A DNA stretch of 5,460 bases from Deltaproteobacteria bacterium (GTDB taxonomy: Bacteria > Myxococcota > UBA796 > SXON01), in the NCBI GenBank assembly GCA_947483545.1, contig CANKNP010000339.1, positions 1 through 5,460 on the forward strand, written 5' to 3'. Each line of letters opens with the position of its first letter. The stretch's first letter is position 1. Shown here piece after piece: positions 1 through 5,460 of this stretch. The notes beneath the pieces were generated by a model that saw nothing but the letters and a program-made list of their open reading frames with translations, made no database searches and had not been told where the DNA came from. A program made the translations under genes and the position numbers.

Positions 1-970
1 CCGAAGTGAGTCCACCAGTTCGGGATCGTCGGCGGGAACGACAGGCGATCAAGCCGAAGAGTGCGGCCCAGGGGAGGGGGGAGGGGGCGGAGGTGCAGCC
101 GCTCTTGGAGGTCTCCTCGTCGTCGCTGGGGGTCACGGTGGTGGGGGTGTCGACGGACAGCGTGTCGGACTGGCACTGGGGTTCGTCGCAGGCCGCGTTT
201 TCGACACACACGGTGATGTCGTAGCGGCCGATGTCGGCGTAGGTGTGGGAGACCGCAGCACCGGAGGCGGTCGCGCCATCGCCGAAGTCCCAGGTGGCGG
301 TGTCGGCGGGGGTGCCGTCCGTCAGGGTGGCAGTGCAGGAGACGGTCAGGCCGTCGTCGGAGCTTGGGGCACAGCCGTAGGTGAAGGACTCGCCGTAGAT
401 GGCGTTCAGGCCTTCGATGTCGTCGTCGGCGAGGGAGCTCCTGCCTGTGTCGCACGCGGACATTTGCCAATACATCGTGGCCTGGAGCGCGTCCGGATCG
501 TAGCAGGTCTCGCCCTCCTCGCAGGGATGTGCGAGCCCGAGGAGGTGCCCCAGCTCGTGGGTCAGAAACCCCTGGAGCGAGACCCTGTCGGTGCAGGCGC
601 CGCTCCGGATGGCTTCGTCGGTCGCCCACCAGCCCTCCGCGAGGACCAGCGTGCTGCCTTCGCTGGGCGGCTCGGAATAGCTGGCTGCAAAGACACCGGC
701 CGCAAGCTCATCGTGGGGATCCCCGAACAGCACAGCGTCACCGCCGGTCTCGGGCCAGGCCTCGGCCTCGGGATCCTCCGTCACGGTGATGACAAGGTCG
801 CAGGGCCCCGCGTCCATCCACGCGCTCGCGGCACCTTCGAGCGCGGCCTGCAGCTCGTCGTGGGTCAGCCCAGCGTCAGTCCCGGTCCAGTGGATCTCCA
901 GCGGCATCGCCCGAGGGAACTGGTCGCCTTCTTCAAGCTCATACGCCAAGGCCAGGGAGATGAGGAGCAT
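1..970 (-). CDS. Secreted metzincin (matrixin-like) zinc metalloprotease with PKD domain and MYXO-CTERM-like tail, 3' partial
   Basis: Reading from ATG at 970, the frame stays open for 323 codons to the window edge, so the stop is missing. Residues 1-9 (MLLISLALA) form a short hydrophobic export signal with no basic n-region. A matrixin-type catalytic domain follows, with the full zinc motif HELGHLLGLAH at residues 138-148: ligands His138, His142 and His148, catalytic Glu139, and the metzincin Gly145. Met166 or Met170 could be the Met-turn. Paired cysteines are frequent, which fits an exported protein. Residues about 199-268 form a PKD domain, with WDFGDG near 227 and a following SHTYADIGRYDITV strand. 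The end has a Thr/Asp/Glu-rich linker, SGC (Cys292), a hydrophobic PWAALFGLIA segment and RSRRRSR, like the MYXO-CTERM sorting signal. The family cleaves proteins; the substrate is unknown. No propeptide with a cysteine switch is visible. No clear Shine-Dalgarno precedes the ATG, but no better in-frame start was seen in the roughly 60 bases upstream. Confidence 0.88.
   Translation of the reverse strand, partial: MLLISLALAYELEEGDQFPRAMPLEIHWTGTDAGLTHDELQAALEGAASAWMDAGPCDLVITVTEDPEAEAWPETGGDAVLFGDPHDELAAGVFAASYSEPPSEGSTLVLAEGWWATDEAIRSGACTDRVSLQGFLTHELGHLLGLAHPCEEGETCYDPDALQATMYWQMSACDTGRSSLADDDIEGLNAIYGESFTYGCAPSSDDGLTVSCTATLTDGTPADTATWDFGDGATASGAAVSHTYADIGRYDITVCVENAACDEPQCQSDTLSVDTPTTVTPSDDEETSKSGCTSAPSPLPWAALFGLIACRSRRRSRTGGLTS
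4..39 (+). repeat. Single 36-bp repeat unit (W1), overlapping the 3' end of the metalloprotease gene
   Basis: The stretch begins AAGTGAGTCCACC and continues AGTTCGGGAT. By hand alignment it matches the third unit of the array at 1144-1179 at about 26 of 36 positions, in the same orientation. The bases just before and at its start (CGAAGTGAG from position 2) also match the start of the units at 3697 and 3733, so this copy links the two arrays. It is translated as the last visible residues of the protease (SRTGGLTS). Whether more units follow to the left cannot be seen. Confidence 0.6.
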
Positions 971-1280
971 GGGGACAGGGTACCATTTCCCCCGGGCGAA
1001 AACGCGGTCCGCTCCTTCGCCCTGCACACGACAACCCGAGCGCGACCCCGGGGGCCGGGGTGATCATCGGGAAGTGACCCCCCCGATTCGAGATGATCAT
1101 CATCTCAAAGTGACGCCACCGATTCGGGATGATCATCATCTCAAAGTGACGCCACCGGTTCGGGATGATCGGGGGAGGGAGGGTCCACCGGGTCCGTCCA
1201 TGACACGCAGCGGGCCGCCTCGATTTGAAGCGGCGTTTCACGGTGGATCGAACGGCGGAAAAGAGGCCCCGAGCCGCCCT
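971..1280. other. Intergenic gap between radical SAM gene and metalloprotease gene
   Basis: This 310-bp gap lies downstream of the radical SAM stop codon and upstream of the protease start, both on the minus strand. It should therefore hold any terminator for the former and the promoter for the latter. The only clear structure is the 36-bp tandem array at 1072-1179. Short inverted repeats (1214-1218 with 1230-1234, and 1254-1258 with 1274-1278) are present but lack a convincing U-tract. No credible gene was seen. A minus-strand open frame across it (939-1241) is largely a translation of the repeats. Confidence 0.6.
1072..1179 (+). repeat. Tandem array of three 36-bp units (A1-A3)
   Basis: Units start at 1072, 1108 and 1144, exactly 36 bp apart. 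Each opens with AAGTGAC, then a C-rich stretch, then GATTCGGGATGATC or a close variant. A1 and A2 differ at only 3 of 36 positions (about 33 identical). A3 follows A2 with one mismatch for its first 27 bases, then diverges into a G-rich end. The sequence just before A1 (TGATCATCGG, 1061-1070) resembles the end of a unit, so a degenerate unit may precede it. A1 and A2 contain TGATCA-centred palindromic sequence. There is no spacer between units, so this is not a CRISPR. Multi-copy repeats of this general look occur at the ends of some IS21-type transposons, but no transposase gene is visible here. Confidence 0.85.
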
Positions 1281-2879
1281 TTACTTGATCTGGTTCGCGA
1301 CCCGCTTCAACTCGCGGACAGACTTGATCTCAAACAGCTTGCCCCGCACCGCGAAGGTCGAGAGCTTCTGCGCCTGACGCACGTATTCACCGTACTGGTA
1401 GGCCTTGCCCCAGAGCCAATCGTACTTGCGCTGGTTGAACAGGCGCACGAAGCGATCGTTGGCCAGGAACTGCACGAATTCCTTGGGCAGGTTGTTGAAC
1501 AGCGTCAGGAAGAACAGGAAGTTCAGGTAGCTGCCGTTCGGCGTGTGGAAACCGCGGCGGTAGACCTGGTTGTACTCGTCGGTGACGAAGCCATCCTCGA
1601 TGCTCTTGTGGTAGAACTCGGTGCCCGGGTAGGGGATCAGCGAGCTGGGGAGCAGATTGTAGGGGGGCGGCAGGGTCCAGAGCAAGCGGAGGCCCTTCAT
1701 GACGTCTTCGGTGGACTCCCAGGGATTGTCGAGGATCATGTGGTAGTCGGGGACCTGGATGTGGTCCTTGTACTTGCTGATGATGTTGACGGCCTTGAGC
1801 AACTGCTCGTTGGTCATGCCGCGCTTGTACATCTTCATGGTCTCGGTCGAGCCGGTCTGAATGCCGAGCTCGGTGAAGCACAAGCCAGCTTCAATGAGCG
1901 CCTTGTACTTCTCCTCGTTGATCGTCGTGGGGGAGCATTGGGCCCGGAAGGGCATGCCGATCTCCTTCTGCCACTCGGTGGAGAACTTCTGGATCTCCTC
2001 GGTGGAGGTGGAGAAGAACACATCGTCTTGGAAGTGGACGATGCCGATGTCGGGGAACTTGCGCATCACCTGCTTGATCTCGCCGATCTGGTGCTCGACG
2101 GAGCGGCGCCGCAGGTAGCTCTGGCCCTTGTACAAATCGTGGTTGAAGGCGACGCCGCAGTAGCTGCACTTGTGGGGGCAGCCGCGGGTGATCATCGTCT
2201 TGTAAGCGGGGCGCAGCTCGCCCTGGCGGTCGGGGTACGTGGGCATGATCTGGCGGTAGAAGTCCCAGTCCAACCGGACGAGATGCTCCTTTTTGAGATC
2301 GTAGGTCCAGTCATCGTCGAAGTTGAAGTCCTGGTAGGGCAGGGAGTCGAGGTCTTGGATCAGCGGGCGGTGCGGGTTGCCGACGACCTTGCCGTTGTTC
2401 TTGCGGAACCAGAAGTTGCGCACATCGTAGTGGTCCTTGCCGTCCTCCATACGCTCGACCAGCTCCAGAAAGCTGTGCTCCCCTTCGCCGACGTGCACGA
2501 TGTCCACGAACTCGAGGCCCTGCTGCGGCATCGTGGTCGGGTGGAAGCCGCCCCAGAGCATCGTCTTCTTGGGGTAGGCCTTCTGGATGGCGCGCGTGGC
2601 CTGCACGGCGACGTCGAACATCGCGGTCAGGAAGCTCACGCCGACCATGTCGACGTCCTTGACGAGCTCGACGAGGTCGTTGACCATGGGTTGCGGCATC
2701 TGGATGATGTGCGACCAGGTGCTGGACTTCCACGAGGACTTGAAGCGGTTGCCGTAGGTGTCGGCGGGGAGGAAGATCTGGCGGACCTCGTGCCCGTGCA
2801 TCTTCAGGTAGCCCGTAAGCGTGCGGATACACGGGCTGTAGTGGTCCATAGGAGTAGGGCTGATGAGCGCGATCTTCAT
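1281..2879 (-). CDS. B12-binding-domain radical SAM protein (class B type)
   Basis: This is a complete 532-residue protein. The N-terminal part (about 1-145) looks like the cobalamin-binding-like fold of class B radical SAM enzymes. It opens MKIALISPTP and carries the family signature GGFHPTTMP (110-118) followed by VHVGEGEHSFLEL (128-140). The classical DxHxxG cobalamin-ligand motif is not evident. The radical SAM core begins near 226, with the cluster motif CPHKCSYC (Cys234, Cys238, Cys241) that binds a 4Fe-4S centre and cleaves S-adenosylmethionine. Later core segments include HFQDDVFF (282-289), ELGIQTGS (337-344) and the KMYKRGMTNEQL region (349-360). About 100 residues follow the core, with a hydrophobic stretch near 451-460. 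Relatives include methyltransferases, cyclases such as BchE, and hopanoid and lipid enzymes; the substrate here cannot be assigned. ATG at 2879 is supported by GAGG eight bases upstream (2888-2891). The gene lies 54 bp downstream of the methyltransferase gene on the same strand. Confidence 0.93.
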   Translation of the reverse strand: MKIALISPTPMDHYSPCIRTLTGYLKMHGHEVRQIFLPADTYGNRFKSSWKSSTWSHIIQMPQPMVNDLVELVKDVDMVGVSFLTAMFDVAVQATRAIQKAYPKKTMLWGGFHPTTMPQQGLEFVDIVHVGEGEHSFLELVERMEDGKDHYDVRNFWFRKNNGKVVGNPHRPLIQDLDSLPYQDFNFDDDWTYDLKKEHLVRLDWDFYRQIMPTYPDRQGELRPAYKTMITRGCPHKCSYCGVAFNHDLYKGQSYLRRRSVEHQIGEIKQVMRKFPDIGIVHFQDDVFFSTSTEEIQKFSTEWQKEIGMPFRAQCSPTTINEEKYKALIEAGLCFTELGIQTGSTETMKMYKRGMTNEQLLKAVNIISKYKDHIQVPDYHMILDNPWESTEDVMKGLRLLWTLPPPYNLLPSSLIPYPGTEFYHKSIEDGFVTDEYNQVYRRGFHTPNGSYLNFLFFLTLFNNLPKEFVQFLANDRFVRLFNQRKYDWLWGKAYQYGEYVRQAQKLSTFAVRGKLFEIKSVRELKRVANQIK

Positions 2880-2933
2880 CGGGAGAGCCTCGGAGCTTCG
2901 GAGTGGTGCGACGGGGAGGCCGGCGCTGAGTGG

Positions 2934-3611
2934 TCAACTATAGCCAGCATCCAGCGCGATCGCTACGCTCGCGGGTCCTCGGTGGGCCTCCAAAAGGACC
3001 AACCACTCGCCTTGTAGCCGGTCCCTCCGAAGCAGCGAATGGGGCCCGAAGGCGGCTCGGGCCTCCGCGTGGCGCAGACCGGCCTCGGACAGAGCGACGA
3101 GCACCCTTGAAACCCCGATGGCATCGGCCCGAGCTCGGTATCGGCGGATGGCCTCGAACCCGGCGCCTGCGTACATCGCGCGCCCGAAGGCCTTGCCCGC
3201 GGGCTCGCCGGGCCAGAACGGCACGTTGTAGACGACACCGTGGGGCGCCTCGGGGATGTTCGCGAACAGGTCGCTCTCGACCGCCGTCGCGTCTGACCGC
3301 TGGAGAACAGCGTTCGCCGCAGCGTTGCGGACGCAGGTGGGGTCGATGTCCACACACCGCACCCGCGCGCCGGCCCGCGCCATGGAGAGGCCTACGACCC
3401 CGGTCCCGCAGCCCATGTCCACCCAGTCCTCCCCCGGGCGGACCGTGGTGGCCATGACCCCGGCCAGCCAGGCGCCCACCTTGGTCGCGACCGGGTCCAG
3501 GACCCCAGGGAATACGACAAGCGGCGCATCGTCCAGGGCAACAACGTACGGCCGCCGCGACTTCCAGAGCAGGTGCCTGGCCGCGAGGCGGTTTCGAAGG
3601 CTGCGGAGCAC
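2934..3611 (-). CDS. Class I SAM-dependent methyltransferase (HemK/PrmC-like small methyltransferase)
   Basis: From GTG at 3611 this gives a 225-residue protein with one Rossmann-type domain. The SAM-binding motif I is VDMGCGTGVVGL (64-75). The acidic end of strand 2 is CVDIDP (86-91), and NAAAN (96-100) follows. The motif IV position reads YNVPFW (128-133), where N-methyltransferases of the HemK/PrmC/RsmC group usually have NPPY/F, so the second residue is Val instead of Pro. The upstream FPGVLDPVATK segment (34-44) resembles the PGVxxP substrate-side motif of this group. The substrate could be a protein glutamine, RNA or a small molecule. The start is uncertain because the frame stays open far upstream, through the repeats and antisense to bamA. 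GTG 3611 is preferred because AGGG lies six bases before it and family-like sequence begins there. It is the likely first gene of an operon with the radical SAM gene. Confidence 0.85.
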   Translation of the reverse strand: MLRSLRNRLAARHLLWKSRRPYVVALDDAPLVVFPGVLDPVATKVGAWLAGVMATTVRPGEDWVDMGCGTGVVGLSMARAGARVRCVDIDPTCVRNAAANAVLQRSDATAVESDLFANIPEAPHGVVYNVPFWPGEPAGKAFGRAMYAGAGFEAIRRYRARADAIGVSRVLVALSEAGLRHAEARAAFGPHSLLRRDRLQGEWLVLLEAHRGPASVAIALDAGYS

Positions 3612-3621
3612 GGGGCGCCCT

Positions 3622-3663
3622 ATCCCGGATGCAGAACGCGAGATCCCGGATGCGGAAGGCCAG
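3622..3663 (+). repeat. Pair of 21-bp direct repeats upstream of the methyltransferase
   Basis: Two adjacent copies start at 3622 and 3643. Each begins ATCCCGGATGC and ends AG, and they agree at about 18 of 21 positions. Being a multiple of three, they leave the methyltransferase frame open and would read as SASGI twice if translation began further upstream. They end immediately beside the AGGG element that precedes GTG 3611, so they lie in the leader of that gene. Confidence 0.75.
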
Positions 3664-3698
3664 GCCGGGCCGCGTCGGGCCTCCCGGTCCGGTACTCG

Positions 3699-3770
3699 AA
3701 GTGAGGCCGTCGGATCTGCGCCCTGAGCGCACCGAAGTGAGGCCCTCGGATCGATGCGCTGAGCGCCGAC
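3699..3770 (+). repeat. Two-unit 36-bp-phased repeat (B1-B2) upstream of bamA
   Basis: Units start at 3699 and 3735, 36 bp apart, each preceded by CG. Both open AAGTGAGGCC, continue TCGGATC and carry CTGAGCGC near the end. They agree at about 27 of 36 positions. The opening AAGTGA, the CC that follows, the unit length and the orientation match the array at 1072-1179, while the second half differs. They lie 44-115 bp upstream of the bamA start. Confidence 0.72.
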
Positions 3771-3813
3771 GCCGGCTCCACCGGTTACCTGCCGCCCTTC
3801 CTTCGGCCCCTGA

Positions 3814-3852
3814 TTGTTCCTGCTCCTCGCGCTCGCGTCCAAAGCCTTCGCT
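3814..3852 (+). other. Predicted signal peptide of BamA
   Basis: Thirteen codons encode MFLLLALASKAFA, followed by Asp14. The hydrophobic core and the Ala-Phe-Ala cleavage site are typical of Sec signal peptides. The absence of a Lys/Arg before the core is unusual, so the true start may be slightly upstream, with a sequence error in between. Confidence 0.6.
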
Positions 3853-5460
3853 GATCCTGCCGTTCCCGCAGAATCGGGCGCGGCGCCGGCCCCCGCCCCG
3901 ATGCCCGCCACGGAGCCTGCCGCGACCGAGGCTCCGCAGCCCGTCGCCTCGCCCGTGACCCCGACCGCCGCCGCCTTGGGCGCTCCGCCCGTGCTCTCCG
4001 GGACGGTCGGGCACGTGCACATTGTGGGCCTGAGACGCGTTGAAGAAGCCGCGCTCCTCGACGCCATCCTGCTCCGCGAGGGCGAGCCGCTGACCGACTG
4101 GCGGATCCAGCGGGACATCCGGGCCGTCTGGAGGACGGGCTTCGTCGATGCCGTCGAGGTCCGGGTTCAGGACGGAGAGGGCGCCCGAAAAGATGTCATT
4201 TTTGTCGTGAAGGAGAAGCCCGCGGTGCGGGACATCCGGATCACCGGTGCCAAGAAGGTGAAGGAGGACGACCTGAAGGAGCTGATCACGATCGAGCCCT
4301 TCACCGTTCCGTCGGAATCGAGGATCGCCCAGAACATTCGCGCGATTCGGGACAAGTACCTGGAGAAGGGCTTCTACCTGGCGACGATCACGCCGGTGAT
4401 CAAGCCGGTGGGCGACGATCTGGTCGAGATCACCTTTGAGATCGTCGAGAACAAGAAGGTGATCGTGCAGCGGGTGGACATCACCGGGAACGAGGGCGTG
4501 CCGGATCGCAAGATCCGCAAGTTCATGCAGACGAAGCAGGGCGGGATCCTGCCTTGGCTGACGAGCTCGGGCACGTTCGTCGAGGAGAACCTCGACAACG
4601 ACGTGTACATCGTGCGCCAGGTGTTGATGGAGGAGGGGTATGTCGACGCTGCGGTGGACACGCCCAAGGTGTACCTGTCCCCCGACAAGCGCTACATCTA
4701 CGTGGACATTCACGTCACCGAGGGCCCGCGCTATCGCATCGGAAAGGTCGCCATCACCGGCGATTTTGTGCCCGAAGAAGGGCTCACCGAGGGCGCCGCT
4801 CGGGCGCTCGTGGACGGCAAGAACCTGAAGGACGTACAAGGTGCGTTCGAGCGGGACAAACAGGCGGGTGTAACCATCGGGGAAGCATGGACACCCCGGG
4901 TCCAGCGTCGTCCGCTCGACTTCAGCGGGGGCGGCACCCCGCTCCACACCGGGGATTGGTTCAAGCTCACGAATCTGCAGGCGGCAGCGCAGCGGATCAA
5001 CGACTTGTATGGGGATCAGGGCTATGCGTTCGTCAACGTGGTCCCCGATCCGCGGACCGACCCGGAGAGCAAGACCGTCGATCTGACATTTTACATTCAG
5101 CGCGGCGACAAGGTTCGGATCGGGCAAATCAACATCACGGGGAACGACCCGACGTACGACAAGGTTGTACGCCGCGAGATCCCGATCAATGAAGGCGAGA
5201 TCTACCGCGGCTCGGCCCTGCGAGAGGGCCGGCAGCGCTTGGAGCGGCTCGGGTTTTTTGAGACCGTGGACATCGCCACCCCGAAGGGCGACGGCGACGA
5301 CGTACTCGACATGAACGTGGACGTGAAGGAGCGCCCCACGGGCAGCTTCTCCATCGGCGCGGGGTACGGCTCGGCGGAGAGTTTCCTATTTACGGCGAGC
5401 GTATCCAAGTCAAACTTCTTGGGCCTCGGCTACTTGATGAGCTTGTCCGCGAACATCTCC
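3814..5460 (+). CDS. bamA: Outer membrane protein assembly factor BamA, 3' partial
   Basis: 549 codons are visible and the frame is open at the right edge. BamA (Omp85 family) folds and inserts beta-barrel proteins into the outer membrane. TTG 3814 follows an in-frame TGA (3811-3813) and gives MFLLLALASKAFA, a hydrophobic signal peptide ending in an AxA cleavage motif; ATG 3901 would remove it. Residues 14-62 are an Ala/Pro/Glu-rich linker. Five POTRA domains follow: about 64-135, 136-215, 216-305, 306-431 and 432-509. Each has a strand of the form V-x-I-x-G and an RLGFF- or KGFYL-like turn. The fifth is typical, with INITGND (438-444) and LERLGFFETVDI. The beta barrel starts near 510 (FSIGAGYGSAESF). 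POTRA4 is longer than usual, with about 40 extra residues around 339-379. The start lacks an obvious Shine-Dalgarno and any basic n-region. The domain order matches full-length BamA, so about one barrel's length should remain outside the window. Confidence 0.93.
   Translation, partial: MFLLLALASKAFADPAVPAESGAAPAPAPMPATEPAATEAPQPVASPVTPTAAALGAPPVLSGTVGHVHIVGLRRVEEAALLDAILLREGEPLTDWRIQRDIRAVWRTGFVDAVEVRVQDGEGARKDVIFVVKEKPAVRDIRITGAKKVKEDDLKELITIEPFTVPSESRIAQNIRAIRDKYLEKGFYLATITPVIKPVGDDLVEITFEIVENKKVIVQRVDITGNEGVPDRKIRKFMQTKQGGILPWLTSSGTFVEENLDNDVYIVRQVLMEEGYVDAAVDTPKVYLSPDKRYIYVDIHVTEGPRYRIGKVAITGDFVPEEGLTEGAARALVDGKNLKDVQGAFERDKQAGVTIGEAWTPRVQRRPLDFSGGGTPLHTGDWFKLTNLQAAAQRINDLYGDQGYAFVNVVPDPRTDPESKTVDLTFYIQRGDKVRIGQINITGNDPTYDKVVRREIPINEGEIYRGSALREGRQRLERLGFFETVDIATPKGDGDDVLDMNVDVKERPTGSFSIGAGYGSAESFLFTASVSKSNFLGLGYLMSLSANIS

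Larger units (their letters stand above)
3612..3813. promoter_or_regulatory. Divergent intergenic region between methyltransferase and bamA
   Basis: Two genes are transcribed outwards from this 202-bp region, so it must hold both promoters if the chosen starts are right. It carries the 21-bp repeat pair next to the methyltransferase start and the 36-bp-phased pair nearer bamA. No confident -35/-10 pair or operator could be read by eye. No Shine-Dalgarno is evident directly before the bamA start. Confidence 0.5.

Noticed and set aside
245..1063. Plus-strand 272-codon frame over the metalloprotease
   Set aside because: The opposite strand encodes an intact HExxHxxGxxH protease with a PKD domain; this frame has no recognisable domain.
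1072..1179. Possible CRISPR array (36 bp is a common repeat length)
   Set aside because: Units are directly adjacent with no spacers, they diverge from one another, and no cas gene is visible.
939..1241. Minus-strand 100-codon frame with repeated IIPNRWRHFE-like segments
   Set aside because: The apparent peptide repeat is only the 36-bp DNA array read in frame (36 is divisible by 3). No other coding evidence supports it.
1254..1278. Possible terminator after the radical SAM gene (GGCGG pairing with CCGCC)
   Set aside because: The stem is only 5 bp with a 15-base loop, and the T-run lies in the loop instead of after the stem.
786..3017. Very long plus-strand open frame (743 codons) opposite the radical SAM gene
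   Set aside because: It is antisense to a protein with clear catalytic motifs. Its product is a monotonous Val/Leu/Asp/Glu-rich sequence with no recognisable domain, as expected for an antisense frame in GC-rich DNA.
3612..4118. N-terminal extension of the methyltransferase up to an ATG at 4118
   Set aside because: The extra 169 codons would be antisense to the BamA N-terminus and cross both repeat pairs. They are Gly/Ala/Ser-rich, with no family resemblance.
2938..5127. Very long minus-strand open frame (729 codons) opposite bamA
   Set aside because: It runs antisense to well-conserved POTRA domains and then overlaps the methyltransferase out of frame. Its composition is low-complexity Arg/Gly-rich near the repeats. 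It is a GC-rich shadow.

Overview
This is a GC-rich bacterial window with two complete genes and two that run off the ends. The left-hand gene ends in a tail resembling the MYXO-CTERM surface-sorting signal (Cys, hydrophobic stretch, Arg cluster). Together with the GC-rich codon use, that tail suggests a member of the Myxococcota or a related deltaproteobacterial lineage. BamA shows the organism is Gram-negative. The lineage is inferred from motifs, not from a database search.

Layout, left to right. (1) Bases 1-970, minus strand: a secreted zinc metalloprotease of the metzincin/matrixin type with a PKD domain and a MYXO-CTERM-like C-terminus. Its stop codon lies beyond the left edge. (2) Bases 971-1280: a noncoding gap with a three-unit, 36-bp tandem repeat array. 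(3) Bases 1281-2879, minus strand: a class B radical SAM enzyme with an N-terminal cobalamin-binding-like domain. (4) Bases 2934-3611, minus strand: a small class I SAM-dependent methyltransferase, 54 bp upstream of the radical SAM gene and probably co-transcribed with it. (5) Bases 3612-3813: a divergent intergenic region with a 21-bp direct repeat pair and a second 36-bp-phased repeat pair. (6) Bases 3814-5460, plus strand: the N-terminal part of BamA, with signal peptide, Ala/Pro linker, five POTRA domains and the first barrel strands. It is cut by the right edge.

BamA is the core of the outer-membrane protein assembly machine. The protease is predicted to be exported and held at the cell surface. 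The methyltransferase and radical SAM enzyme could form a two-gene modification unit, but nothing in the sequence identifies their substrate. No phage, defence, CRISPR or transposase gene is visible. The least explained element is a family of 36-bp repeats lying at or near the gene boundaries: one unit at the left edge, three in the 971-1280 gap and two in the divergent promoter region. They share the core AAGTGA followed by a CC-rich stretch, and all point the same way.
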